Part shown: piece by piece, positions 1 to 8,662 of the stretch
Numbering within the stretch: position 1 is the first letter of the stretch
How the letters are laid out: each line of letters begins with the position of its first letter
Source: Mucilaginibacter corticis
GTDB lineage: Bacteria; Bacteroidota; Bacteroidia; Sphingobacteriales; Sphingobacteriaceae
Assembly: GCF_007558865.1 (NCBI RefSeq)
Contig: NZ_VLPK01000005.1
Location: 62,001 to 126,000, forward strand
Direction of reading: 5' to 3'
DNA length: 64,000 nt
Notes under the pieces: model-generated
Database searches by the model: none
Seen by the model: the letters and a program-made list of their open reading frames with translations, nothing else
Told to the model about the DNA's origin: nothing
Program-made: the position numbers and the translations under genes

Positions 1-338
1 TGTGTAAGTGTTCCTTTGGCTACGTCCCTATTTGCAACTGCGGCATCATAACTATCCTGGTAGATCTTTTTATCTATTTCATATAGTTTCTGTCCTTTTT
101 TTACATGGGTACCTTCAACAAAAAATATCCCTGTTACCGCGCCCTGTACTTGTGGTAATAAAGTAACCTGACTTAAAGCTGCGGTGGTTGACGGGTATGT
201 ATCATAATACAAAACCGGCTTTGCATTAACCTTGAATAAGTTAACGGGTATTTCATTACTAACGGGCGGCTGCTTTTTTTTACATGCCGAAAAAATAAGC
301 ACACTTATAAAAACGGTGTTTAATATTACTCTGTTCAT
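1..338 (-). CDS. RND efflux periplasmic adaptor lipoprotein (HlyD/AcrA family), truncated by window edge
   Basis: The visible N-terminal 112 codons start at the ATG at 338. They encode a lipoprotein signal peptide ending in a lipobox-like FSAC (Cys19), then lysines and a biotin-lipoyl-like segment with the reading ...LLPQVQGAVTGIFFVEGTHV, typical of membrane-fusion adaptors that link an inner-membrane RND pump to TolC. The gene begins 19 bp after the tolC-like gene on the same strand, so the two are very probably one operon. The RND permease expected next lies outside the window. Only the N-terminus is seen, so the substrate (drug or metal) cannot be told. Confidence 0.85.
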   Translation of the reverse strand, partial: MNRVILNTVFISVLIFSACKKKQPPVSNEIPVNLFKVNAKPVLYYDTYPSTTAALSQVTLLPQVQGAVTGIFFVEGTHVKKGQKLYEIDKKIYQDSYDAAVANRDVAKGTLT

Positions 339-357
339 TGAGTTTGTGTTTAAGGTA

Positions 358-1842
358 TTAATATGTGATGTTTCCCATCGCTTTATCCAAGTCGACTTTA
401 CTTGACAGCAACTGGAAAAGCGAGTTTGTATAGTTAATTTCTGATGTTATGAGGTTCGACTCGGCTGTGATCACGTTCAGATAAGCGACAATGCCTTGCT
501 TGTATTGCAGATCGACCACAAAATATACCCTCCGGGCCATGGCAACATTTTTTTGCTGCATATTAAAGTTGTACAAGTTGCTTTTGTAATTAGCCAGGCT
601 GGTATCATACTCTTTGGTTAACTGTAGTTTTAAATCTACCGCGTCCCAATTGATCAGTTGTTCCTGCAGTTGCGATTTATGCAGGTTGTGTAACCGGGCA
701 AATCCTGTAAAAATGGGGATGCTCACGGATACCCCTACCAGCGAACTTGGATACGAGGTAGATAAAATATTCGGTAAGTTATTATTGGCAAACTGCAGAT
801 CATAATTAAAGAAACCGGATATTGTAGGCAAAAATGCGTACTTATAATAATGCGTTAGCGCAAATTGCAGGTCGCGGCGTGTATTAAGCTCCTGATATTC
901 TATCCGTTTTTCATATTGCAATTGCTGGGTAGTATCAATGCGCATGTTATTCATCATCTGTACAGTATCGATGCTTACATTGAACTGTTGTTGCGGGTCA
1001 TAACCCATCAACTGTTTTAAGGCAGCATATTCAGGGATGATATTTTCATTAGCCTGCTTAAGCTGCGTGTTTGAATTATTTAGCGTGATACTTGCCTGCA
1101 GGTAATCGGTCTCGTCAACAATGCCACCTTTATATTGGTGATAAGTGTCACGCAGATTTCTGCCTAAGCGCGCGGTATCTTCTTTTAAGACGTTTATCTG
1201 CTCAAGCGTGAGCAATACGTTGTAAAAGGCTTTACTTACAGATGTAACCAGAAATATTTTGGTACTGTCAGTAAGTTGCTGCGATTGCTTAACCAGTAAA
1301 GGCGCGCTTTTTGAAGCATACAGTAGTGTAGGGCTGACAATAGCCTGCGAAACAGAAAGCTCAGGCACAAATGTATTTGCATAGGTAGAGCGTGCGCTGT
1401 TTCCCGTCCCGGTTGATGTGGATGTACTGTTGCCGGTGGTACCTACATTGGTTGAGATATTATTATTAGGCTTTTGAATGTAATGGATCAGATCTCCGTT
1501 CGCGTTAACCTGCGGCAACCAGGCAGCCAGGTTAACGGCATTTGTGGTACGCGTAATATCAACATTGATCAAAGATTTATTCAGCGCCGGTTGATGCAAC
1601 ATGGCATAATCTATACACTGCTTCAGGGTTAAATAAACACTGCCATTATTACCGGCATTTGAAGCATTGGGCATTATTGGAAAGCCAACTTTGTTGGTAT
1701 CCGGTACATAATCAGGAATAGGGAATTTACTTTTATCATTTTGTGGCTTGGTTTGAGCAAGCGCACTAAATGACAAACTGGAAATTACTGTCATAAATAA
1801 AATGACACGTAACTTATTCATGCCAAAATGGACATTATTCAT
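358..1842 (-). CDS. TolC-family outer membrane efflux protein
   Basis: 494 residues with an N-terminal signal peptide (hydrophobic run then SALAQ), followed by an asparagine/serine/threonine-rich stretch near residues 125-160 and the long periplasmic helices of the OEP (TolC) fold. The C-terminus (SKVDLDKAMGNI) is typical of the Bacteroidota form. It forms the outer-membrane exit duct of a tripartite pump with the lipoprotein adaptor encoded immediately downstream. The ATG at 1842 follows an A-rich stretch; an in-frame ATG at 1821 would give a shorter signal peptide and is a fair alternative. This is a second, separate TolC-type system from the one at 33379-40015. Confidence 0.9.
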   Translation of the reverse strand: MNNVHFGMNKLRVILFMTVISSLSFSALAQTKPQNDKSKFPIPDYVPDTNKVGFPIMPNASNAGNNGSVYLTLKQCIDYAMLHQPALNKSLINVDITRTTNAVNLAAWLPQVNANGDLIHYIQKPNNNISTNVGTTGNSTSTSTGTGNSARSTYANTFVPELSVSQAIVSPTLLYASKSAPLLVKQSQQLTDSTKIFLVTSVSKAFYNVLLTLEQINVLKEDTARLGRNLRDTYHQYKGGIVDETDYLQASITLNNSNTQLKQANENIIPEYAALKQLMGYDPQQQFNVSIDTVQMMNNMRIDTTQQLQYEKRIEYQELNTRRDLQFALTHYYKYAFLPTISGFFNYDLQFANNNLPNILSTSYPSSLVGVSVSIPIFTGFARLHNLHKSQLQEQLINWDAVDLKLQLTKEYDTSLANYKSNLYNFNMQQKNVAMARRVYFVVDLQYKQGIVAYLNVITAESNLITSEINYTNSLFQLLSSKVDLDKAMGNITY

Positions 1843-1978
1843 TTTAAAACAGGTGTTTGTGTTTTATTAAAAAATCAATAAAAAAGACGGATTAGCCATA
1901 CGCCGGAGGCATATTGGTGGATAGCGAATTAAAGCTCTGATAAACAGAAGTTTTTATTCGGCGCGGAAAAGCAAATGA

Positions 1979-2365
1979 TCAAATAAGGAAAGTACGCAAG
2001 CTCAAATAAGTATGAAATTGCGTGACATAGAAAGAGCTTATATAAGCAATATATTGTTTTGTGTGATCCCACAATTTAAACTTGCCAAAAAGAAATGCAA
2101 AAAAAAGAATGCTGATCGTTGTGGCCGGTATAACTAATTTTTGCCTAGTTTCAATAGTGGTGCGGATACAACGATGGGCATTATTTCCAGTTGCTCCTCT
2201 GTTACTATTTTTGCTAAAAGCATTCAGGTGTGATAATACTTGGTTTTTAACGTTGGCCCGGTTAAGTTGCGGTAATGTCAGAATAAACAAAAATGAAATA
2301 AGTAAGTACACAGCTAACAATGAAATTGTTGCCCATGCCTGTATCTTATTTTTTTGTGTACTCAC
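1979..2365 (-). CDS. possible small two-helix membrane protein
   Basis: A 128-codon frame with a GTG start. It has two clear hydrophobic helices, near residues 11-32 and 78-95, separated by a polar loop, and a C-terminus ending in SLRTFLI. It lies 136 bp upstream of the tolC-like gene on the same strand, where small membrane proteins of unknown role are sometimes found in Bacteroidota efflux operons. I do not recognise a family. A competing frame exists on the opposite strand (2082-2468), but its protein looks like a mirror of this one. There is no good ribosome-binding site or promoter. Treat as tentative. Confidence 0.4.
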   Translation of the reverse strand: MSTQKNKIQAWATISLLAVYLLISFLFILTLPQLNRANVKNQVLSHLNAFSKNSNRGATGNNAHRCIRTTIETRQKLVIPATTISILFFAFLFGKFKLWDHTKQYIAYISSFYVTQFHTYLSLRTFLI

Positions 2366-2560
2366 GTTGATGCTAAAACTTGTACTAAGTACGTATTTGT
2401 ATTTGAAATGTTTTGTAACTATTAAGATACAAGTACAACAGTTTACTATGGCAAGTAATTCAGATTAATTCAATCAGTTATAAATACCCAATGAATAATA
2501 AAAACCTAATGATTAATCATTGTAAAAATTTGAGTGCCGAAGATTTGATTAAATCTCCGA

Positions 2561-4372
2561 TCAGGCTTCTATCTCTTTATCGTCTTTAAATAATGTTGCA
2601 TAATCGCCATCCATAGCAATCAGTTCTTCGTGCGTGCCTGATTGCGCTACTTGCCCATGCGACATTACATAAATATAATCTGCATGTTTAACTGCCGATA
2701 CCCTATGGCTAATTACAATTGCTCCTTTATTTCCGATACTTTTTCTAAAATTTTTCAGAAACTCGTATTCTGCCAAAGCATCAAGCGCGCTTGTAGCTTC
2801 ATCTAAAATAATAAAACGCGACGGGCTGTATAATGCACGTGCTATAGCTAGCTTTTGCCACTGGCCAATACTAATCTCGCGTCCGTCCTCAAAAATCCGC
2901 CCCATTATGGTTTCATATTTATTAGGGAACTCTTCAATATATTCATTGGCCCCCGAAGCTTCGGTAGCCTTAACCATGTCTTCAAATGGCCGGTTGCCGT
3001 AGATATCCCCAAATCGGATATTATCAGCTACGCTTAAATTATACTTTCCAAAATCCTGGAAAACAGCGCTTATCGTCTTTCTGAAATCTTCTATTTTGAA
3101 ATTCCTGATATTTTCTTCGCCTAATATTACTGATCCTGATGTAGGATCATATAACCTGCATAGCAATTTAATTAACGTTGTTTTACCCGCACCATTTAAA
3201 CCCACTATGGCTATAACCTTACCAGGTGGAATACTGAGATTCACATTGGTTAATACAGGATTTGATGAGTTAGGATAGGTAAAATTTACATTTTCCATTT
3301 TTAACTCAAGCATATCATTAACCGGCAACGCTGTGGTATCGGTTTTATCAACCAGCGTAGGTTTTAAATCAAAAAATTTGAATAGTTGCGTAAGAAAGAT
3401 CCCGTTTTGGTATAAACCTGATATACCCTGGGATAGTGATTGCAGGATATTAAATAGCTGAGGGAAAATAATAACGAAAAGAGAAATCTGGCCTATAGTT
3501 ATAGTGCCTTTCATGGCGTTATAACAAAAGAAGCAAATGCACCCGAAAAAACCAAAGCTACCTAAAAGTGAGGTTACGATATCATGTATTGCGCCGCGTC
3601 TTATGATCTTAAGCCGCTGCACCAATAGATCAAGCCGAATAGTAAGATATAATCTTTTAATATAATCACCAAGCCCGAAGCTGCGCACTTCTTTTGCCAA
3701 AGTGTCTGCCGTGATCAGTGAACTCAGGTATGCAGCCTGCCGCTCAACAGGTGTTTGTTTTTCTCTAAGCTGATAAAGCTTGTCGGCCAGGGCAACCCTG
3801 ACCAAAAATGTTGGTATAACGCAAATAATTAATATAGGCAATATCAACCAGTTAATGGTAAATATTACAAAGCTGATACCACAAAACATAAGCGCGTTTT
3901 TTACCACGTCTACAAGTGTTGTAACAACCTGGTTAGGCCGTTCGGCACCCGCGTCTTTTGCAAGTTTCAGTGTATCAAAATATTCGGGGCTTTCATAAAA
4001 AGCTAAATCCAGATCAACAGCGGCAGCGTGAATTTTATCGTCAATAAACTCACTTACTCTCGATGCCTGTACCTGGCTTACATATTGCGATATTGATTTA
4101 ACAATAACGTAAAGAGAGATAGCTATAAATGTTTCTAAAAGATACTTTTCAACAAGGACTATTTTTTCGGCATCATATTTAGCGGGACTTACAATTACGC
4201 CAAACAAATACTTAAAAGCGTATGCTGTTAAAAAGAATAATAAATTCTCTACCACGATCATGATAAACATAAAAGTGGTGGTAGCCGGCGATAAAGACCA
4301 TATCAGCCTTAAAGTTCGCGCAAGCTTAACTTCTTTAAGTACCCTTCTTACCTTATCAAAACTATGTATCAC
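2561..4372 (-). CDS. ABC exporter, fused membrane and ATPase domains (peptide/lipid-exporter type)
   Basis: 603 residues: about six membrane helices in residues 25-330, then one nucleotide-binding domain. Walker A GLNGAGKTT is near 391, Walker B FIILDEATS near 535 with the catalytic Glu, a D-loop SALD, and the switch His in VISHR. The signature reads ISIGQWQK (near 500) rather than LSGGQ. The QWQK extension and the membrane-domain region FYESPEYFD resemble exporters found in lanthipeptide and other natural-product clusters. There is no C39 peptidase domain. A GTG start lies 8 nt after the stop of the acyltransferase-P450 gene, so the two are co-transcribed and the exporter probably handles the product of that enzyme. 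It should act as a homodimer in the inner membrane. Substrate unknown. Confidence 0.85.
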   Translation of the reverse strand: MIHSFDKVRRVLKEVKLARTLRLIWSLSPATTTFMFIMIVVENLLFFLTAYAFKYLFGVIVSPAKYDAEKIVLVEKYLLETFIAISLYVIVKSISQYVSQVQASRVSEFIDDKIHAAAVDLDLAFYESPEYFDTLKLAKDAGAERPNQVVTTLVDVVKNALMFCGISFVIFTINWLILPILIICVIPTFLVRVALADKLYQLREKQTPVERQAAYLSSLITADTLAKEVRSFGLGDYIKRLYLTIRLDLLVQRLKIIRRGAIHDIVTSLLGSFGFFGCICFFCYNAMKGTITIGQISLFVIIFPQLFNILQSLSQGISGLYQNGIFLTQLFKFFDLKPTLVDKTDTTALPVNDMLELKMENVNFTYPNSSNPVLTNVNLSIPPGKVIAIVGLNGAGKTTLIKLLCRLYDPTSGSVILGEENIRNFKIEDFRKTISAVFQDFGKYNLSVADNIRFGDIYGNRPFEDMVKATEASGANEYIEEFPNKYETIMGRIFEDGREISIGQWQKLAIARALYSPSRFIILDEATSALDALAEYEFLKNFRKSIGNKGAIVISHRVSAVKHADYIYVMSHGQVAQSGTHEELIAMDGDYATLFKDDKEIEA

Positions 4373-4380
4373 AATTATTA

Positions 4381-6603
4381 TTAATGTTTAATTTTTTTAA
4401 ATGAAAGTGATGTAAATCCTTGTAATGCCCAGTCATGCCTGTGTTGCGGCACCCCCATTTTGAAGGTACGAAGCTCAGGTAAATATTTAAGCGCAACTTT
4501 TAATACGGCATTGGCTTCTTCGCGCGCTACACCCATGCCTATACACTGATGTATTCCTGTACCAAAAGCCAGGTGTCTTTTAGCCGGACGGTTCAATATA
4601 ATTTTATTTGGTTCCACAAAATCCGCCGGATCTGTCATCGCGCTCTGTAAATGCAGTGCTATGGTTGAATTCGGAGGTAAAACCTGACCTGCTACTTCAA
4701 CCTCCTGGGTAGTTAATCGTGAAATTACAGATACAGAGGTATGAAGCCGCAGACATTCATCAACGAACTTAATGATCAATTTATCGTCGCTTTGTAGCTG
4801 TTCTGCAACATGCTCATCAGCTAAAAGATTCATCATAGCAGCACTGATCAACGCGCTTGTTGTAGCCATGCCACCGGTCCAGATAATTTTCAATATGCTA
4901 ACGGCATCGGCAAAAGGAAATTGATCGTCTTTTACCATCTCCCGTAATTTACCCCATAAACTATCTTCCCTTGACAGTTTACATTGCATAAATTCATTAC
5001 TGAAATACTCTGCCAGTTTTTGCCAGTAAGCTATATCATTATAATCTTTACCGGTATGCTTTATCATATTGTAGGCATCGTCAGACGACATCCCGAAAAA
5101 ATTGCAAAGTGCAAGTAAAGTTATCGGGTCTGAAAAATCACCTACAAAATCAAAACTCTCTTTTTGTAACAGATCTTTCAATAGTTTTTCAGCAGTGACC
5201 GATGTATACTTACCCACTTCAGTAATAACCGCCGGAGAAAAAAATGGCTGTAACAACATCCTGATTTTGCGGTGCTGTTCCGGCTCGGCACCCAATAGAA
5301 TAGGATCATATTCTTTATGGAATGAACTCGAAAATATTTCCTGGCGTTTTAAGATATGTTCAACGTTATCATAAGTAAGCAATAACCATGATCGATGCTG
5401 ATGAAGGTAATGAAGCGGGCCTTTTTTACGCAAATACTCATAAGCGCCATTTGTGCTAGTACGTAATAAATTGGCATTTTGCTTATATTGTTCAAACAAA
5501 ATATTTTCGTCTGTCTCAGCCAGCAATGAATAATCAAACTTAAATTTCTTTAAGCTTTTTATAGTTTCATTAATATGGCCTACCTCATCAGTTCCTTCCT
5601 GGAATGTTTTAAACAGCGTTACCGCTGAACCGTTTGTAGCCATAGTTAATTGTCGTCCGGACATGGCCGGTGGACCTACCTGCAAAAACACATTGTAACC
5701 ATCATTAATAACCTCCCTTAATGCAGATCCAAACAACACCGGCGAACAAGCCAATTCATACCAATATTCAGCATCAACTACGGTGTTTTTATGAATTAAC
5801 CTTCCAACCGTCATCGAATAATAGTCACACTTTAATGGCTTTGGCTCAATGTCTTTGGCAAAATCTTTTATTACCTGGTGCGCCCTGGCCAAAGATGTAT
5901 GGTAAGGCGGATACAATTTATCATTTAATTGTTTGAACGGCAACCCTCTCTCATCGATAAAAGCATGCAGTTTATCAACATCCCGGATGTGACTGGTGAT
6001 AAGTACCGCACCCGGGTTATCTTCATAAACTATTTCTGCCCATACAGGGCAATCTTCACAAAACTGTAAGGCCTGTTCATAACCCAGATCCAAATAGAAA
6101 AAAGCATACTCGGACGAGTGCTTTTCATACAGGGACATGTAACTTACAGCCATTTTCAAAGCTTCTTCCTGCGTAAGTAAACCCGATGCAAACCCTGCAC
6201 CCAATTCTCCTAAACTTACGCCAACAACCGCATTGGGGTTTATACCATTTTTATGATATAATTTTACAGTTGCTATATGAATAGCTGTAATGCAGCTATA
6301 CTTTAATTCGTCAACAAAATAATTTTCGTTAAGAGGTTGTTCAAAATAAGACAGTATTTCAACCCCGCCATATTGCACCAACAGATCGTTGCACTCTCGG
6401 ATGTCGGTGGCAAAATCATTATCTTTATTATAAAGATCCCTCGCTAGTTCAAGCCAACCTTCTACCCTTCCCCCGAAAATATACATGAGCTTTGGCTTTT
6501 GCCGGATCAGTCTTTTGGCAATACCTTTTTTGGTACGGTAAACAATAATCCTACCTATCCAATAAATGCTTCTTAAAGATTTATAAACAAAAGTATTCTT
6601 CAT
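4381..6603 (-). CDS. acyltransferase (FabD/PKS-AT-like) - cytochrome P450 fusion protein
   Basis: 740 residues with two domains. Residues about 35-340 are a malonyltransferase/polyketide AT fold: nucleophile elbow GVSLGE (Ser130) and the catalytic His in PPYHTS (His235). Residues about 370-740 are a bacterial P450: I-helix GGMATTS (577-583), ExxR as ECLR (616-619), and heme loop FGTGIHQCIG with the ligand Cys687. The I-helix lacks the usual acidic residue (Ala580), but the following Thr pair is kept. There is no signal peptide or membrane anchor, so it is probably cytosolic. The simplest reading is an enzyme that binds or loads an acyl group (CoA or carrier protein) and hydroxylates it in place; this is inference. 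Neighbours are idi upstream and an ABC exporter 8 nt downstream. No ketosynthase or carrier protein is in the window. Confidence 0.88.
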   Translation of the reverse strand: MKNTFVYKSLRSIYWIGRIIVYRTKKGIAKRLIRQKPKLMYIFGGRVEGWLELARDLYNKDNDFATDIRECNDLLVQYGGVEILSYFEQPLNENYFVDELKYSCITAIHIATVKLYHKNGINPNAVVGVSLGELGAGFASGLLTQEEALKMAVSYMSLYEKHSSEYAFFYLDLGYEQALQFCEDCPVWAEIVYEDNPGAVLITSHIRDVDKLHAFIDERGLPFKQLNDKLYPPYHTSLARAHQVIKDFAKDIEPKPLKCDYYSMTVGRLIHKNTVVDAEYWYELACSPVLFGSALREVINDGYNVFLQVGPPAMSGRQLTMATNGSAVTLFKTFQEGTDEVGHINETIKSLKKFKFDYSLLAETDENILFEQYKQNANLLRTSTNGAYEYLRKKGPLHYLHQHRSWLLLTYDNVEHILKRQEIFSSSFHKEYDPILLGAEPEQHRKIRMLLQPFFSPAVITEVGKYTSVTAEKLLKDLLQKESFDFVGDFSDPITLLALCNFFGMSSDDAYNMIKHTGKDYNDIAYWQKLAEYFSNEFMQCKLSREDSLWGKLREMVKDDQFPFADAVSILKIIWTGGMATTSALISAAMMNLLADEHVAEQLQSDDKLIIKFVDECLRLHTSVSVISRLTTQEVEVAGQVLPPNSTIALHLQSAMTDPADFVEPNKIILNRPAKRHLAFGTGIHQCIGMGVAREEANAVLKVALKYLPELRTFKMGVPQHRHDWALQGFTSLSFKKIKH

Positions 6604-6671
6604 ATGGAATATTAGTATTTGCCAACCCCGCCGAAACTTTATTTAACAAACGAGAAGGCAATTATTGGCCA

Positions 6672-7190
6672 TTATCTATTTATTATCTCCCTAAGTTTTG
6701 GGAAAGCAATTTTAAACCATTCGGTATACAAGTCTGGCTTTTGTGTTATCTCCTGTTCTATTTCATCAAGACTTTTATAGCTATAAGCTTTTACTTCTGC
6801 AGCATCAGGATTTACAACGCTATCATATTCGCCTATGAATACATGATCATATTCATATTCTGTTAAACCGTTATCCAACCCGGCCTGGTAAATAAAACTG
6901 AAAACTTCACTTATGTTGGTAGTAAAGCCCATTTCTTCGTTCAACCTTTTCTTTGCTGATTCAACAATATCTTCGCCTGGTGCCGGGTGGCTGCAACAAG
7001 TGTTAGTCCATAGGCCGCTGCTGTGGTATTTTTCATCAGCACGTTGCTGCAGCAGCATTTCGCCTTTACTGTTAAATATGAATATGCTAAATGCACGATG
7101 AAGATTTGGGCTAAGGTGCGCCTCCTGTTTCTCCATTACCCCTATTTCATTATCCAGTTCGTCAACTAAAATAACCTCCTTAAACGCCAT
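6672..7190 (-). CDS. idi: isopentenyl-diphosphate delta-isomerase, type I (Nudix)
   Basis: 172 residues, the usual length for type I IDI. It interconverts isopentenyl and dimethylallyl diphosphate in the cytosol. The NTCCSHP motif holds the catalytic Cys (Cys66 by alignment with NSVCGHP of E. coli), the Nudix-like box AKKRLNEEMGF follows, and LTEYEYDHVF carries the metal/catalytic glutamates. The start is ATG at 7190. The gene is 68 bp upstream of the acyltransferase-P450 gene on the same strand, with no TAnnTTTG box between them, so it may lead the same transcript. That would fit an isoprenoid connection, but idi could also be a housekeeping neighbour. Confidence 0.95.
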   Translation of the reverse strand: MAFKEVILVDELDNEIGVMEKQEAHLSPNLHRAFSIFIFNSKGEMLLQQRADEKYHSSGLWTNTCCSHPAPGEDIVESAKKRLNEEMGFTTNISEVFSFIYQAGLDNGLTEYEYDHVFIGEYDSVVNPDAAEVKAYSYKSLDEIEQEITQKPDLYTEWFKIAFPKLREIINR

Positions 7191-7324
7191 ACCAGATCAT
7201 AAGTTTTTGTAAGCCCAATATACAACACTTATTGCAGACAATGTTAATTTGAACTTTAAATTAAAAGAATTAAGTAAGGGTACTGTTGGTTTCGGGCTTT
7301 TTAAAATAACAGATAAGTAACTGA

Positions 7325-8374
7325 TTAATTACCAATAAGCTTTTTTGCCGGCGTTTTATTAATGAACAAAACAATACTGAGCGTACCTATATAAGCAATT
7401 AAGAAAGCCGCTAATTTAAATACGATAAGTTGTGATGGATTTAAGCCAGGTTCGTTAAAATGCCCTAACAATTTTGGCACCAAAAATATCACCAATATAA
7501 AGTGGATGAGGTAGATACCAAAAGTAGTTTGCCTGGGTTTAAGGTAACTAACCCATTTAAAAGTTTTTAATTTAAGCAGCAAGGTAAATACAGCTAATGA
7601 GTATAAAATATTGCTAAATCGTAAACTGTTGAAGGGATCGACACTATGACCATTCAATTGTACCGACTCATAAATGGCTAAACCAAATGCCACGAATACA
7701 AACAGACTAACCATAAAATAAGAAGTATTTGCGATAACCCCTTCAATATAATCCAGGTTTTTGCGCAATTGCGCGCCCAACAATAAAAAGAACACAAAAC
7801 CTAATATCGCTGTTGTATGCCGGGGCGATACCCATTCATAGTGGATGTTGACCGAATAGAATAAGGTAAAGGCACCTAATATAGCTCCAAGATAAAATGA
7901 ATAAAGGTATCGCCTGAAGATCAACAATATGCTTATACTGATCAGGAAGTTAATGATGAACCAATAATTGCTATACAGGTAAATCTCCCGTGTAATGTTC
8001 AATATTTTAGGAACATCAAAATAATGATCGCCAATACGCATCCTGATTATAACCAATGCCACAAACAGCAATGACCAAAATATCCACGGCCCAAAAGTGG
8101 TTGAAACACGACGGCGAAGATATTGAGCAGGCGAATAATCAGCAAACTTCTCTCCCATTAAAAATCCGGCCAGCAAAAAGAAGGTAATCGTGCCAAACTT
8201 GGTCAATTGCACCACAGCCAAGTATACCCAATATTTATCCGATCCGAAAGCGTAAGTGTGATTACCGGCTGTAACACAATGCTCGGCAACAATACTCATC
8301 ATAGCAATACTGCGTATGGAATCAATAAAATCGTAGTTTTTTTTAGGCTTAGGCTGATCAGGCAAATTTTGCAT
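7325..8374 (-). CDS. acyltransferase family 3 (OafA/YrhL-like) membrane protein
   Basis: 349 residues, mostly hydrophobic, with about ten membrane helices. The N-terminus YDFIDSIRSIAMMSIVAEHC is the family's first-helix pattern with the conserved His, here followed by a helix containing FFLLAGFLMGEKF. Such proteins transfer acetyl or longer acyl groups to sugars, lipids or secondary metabolites at the inner membrane. The gene is on the same strand as idi, 134 bp upstream. It could be part of the cassette below it or an independent envelope-modifying enzyme; no substrate evidence is visible. An inverted repeat at 8384-8402 lies just upstream of its start. Confidence 0.85.
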   Translation of the reverse strand: MQNLPDQPKPKKNYDFIDSIRSIAMMSIVAEHCVTAGNHTYAFGSDKYWVYLAVVQLTKFGTITFFLLAGFLMGEKFADYSPAQYLRRRVSTTFGPWIFWSLLFVALVIIRMRIGDHYFDVPKILNITREIYLYSNYWFIINFLISISILLIFRRYLYSFYLGAILGAFTLFYSVNIHYEWVSPRHTTAILGFVFFLLLGAQLRKNLDYIEGVIANTSYFMVSLFVFVAFGLAIYESVQLNGHSVDPFNSLRFSNILYSLAVFTLLLKLKTFKWVSYLKPRQTTFGIYLIHFILVIFLVPKLLGHFNEPGLNPSQLIVFKLAAFLIAYIGTLSIVLFINKTPAKKLIGN

Positions 8375-8383
8375 GTGTGATAA

Positions 8384-8402
8384 GGCAACCGGTTAGGTTG
8401 CC
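8384..8402. promoter_or_regulatory. inverted repeat GGCAACC-5-GGTTGCC upstream of acyltransferase-3 gene
   Basis: A perfect 7-bp inverted repeat with a 5-nt spacer, ending 10 bp before the start codon of the acyltransferase-3 gene. The position suits an operator or a short 5'-leader hairpin that could affect translation. No recognised regulator motif. Confidence 0.4.
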
Positions 8403-8530
8403 ATTAATAGTAAAATATTAGGTGTAATTAAACAATACAAGATATGAGTTATAATTGATATACAAATCTATAAAATCGACGATTCGCTAAATATTTTGAA
8501 AGTAAACGTGTCGGAGATATCTGTAAACGA

Positions 8531-8562
8531 AAAAAAAGCAGGCTTTTGAACCTGCTTTTTTG
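8531..8562 (-). terminator. intrinsic terminator of tRNA-His
   Basis: Stem AAGCAGG/CCTGCTT with a short loop, flanked on the minus-strand transcript by a run of eight T residues. It lies just 3' of tRNA-His. The opposite strand also has a T run, so it may work both ways. Confidence 0.8.
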
Positions 8563-8567
8563 TTTTG

Positions 8568-8642
8568 GGTAAGTAATCGGGCTCGAACCGACGACCCTCG
8601 GTACCACAAACCGATGCTCTAACCAACTGAGCTATACCTACC
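8568..8642 (-). tRNA. tRNA-His (anticodon GTG)
   Basis: Cloverleaf drawn by hand. The 7-bp acceptor stem pairs with one G-T wobble, the D-stem is GCTC, the anticodon stem TCGGT/ACCGA encloses loop TTGTGGT with anticodon GTG, and the T-arm contains TTCGAGC. The extra 5' G(-1) opposite C73, which marks histidine tRNAs, is encoded in the DNA. The 3' CCA is not encoded (CAA follows). A TACATTTG promoter box lies 12 bp upstream and a terminator directly downstream, so it is a single-gene unit. Confidence 0.96.
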
Positions 8643-8654
8643 GTGTTGGGAGTG

Positions 8655-8662
8655 CAAATGTA
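8655..8662 (-). promoter_or_regulatory. -7 promoter box of tRNA-His (TACATTTG)
   Basis: Matches the Bacteroidota -7 consensus TAnnTTTG on the minus strand, ending 12 nt before the first tRNA nucleotide. The -33 element is not clear. Confidence 0.6.

Noticed and set aside
2082..2468. 128-codon plus-strand frame antisense to the possible membrane protein at 1979-2365
   Set aside because: Its Cys/Leu-rich sequence is what an antisense of a hydrophobic gene gives, and no neighbouring gene or promoter supports it.
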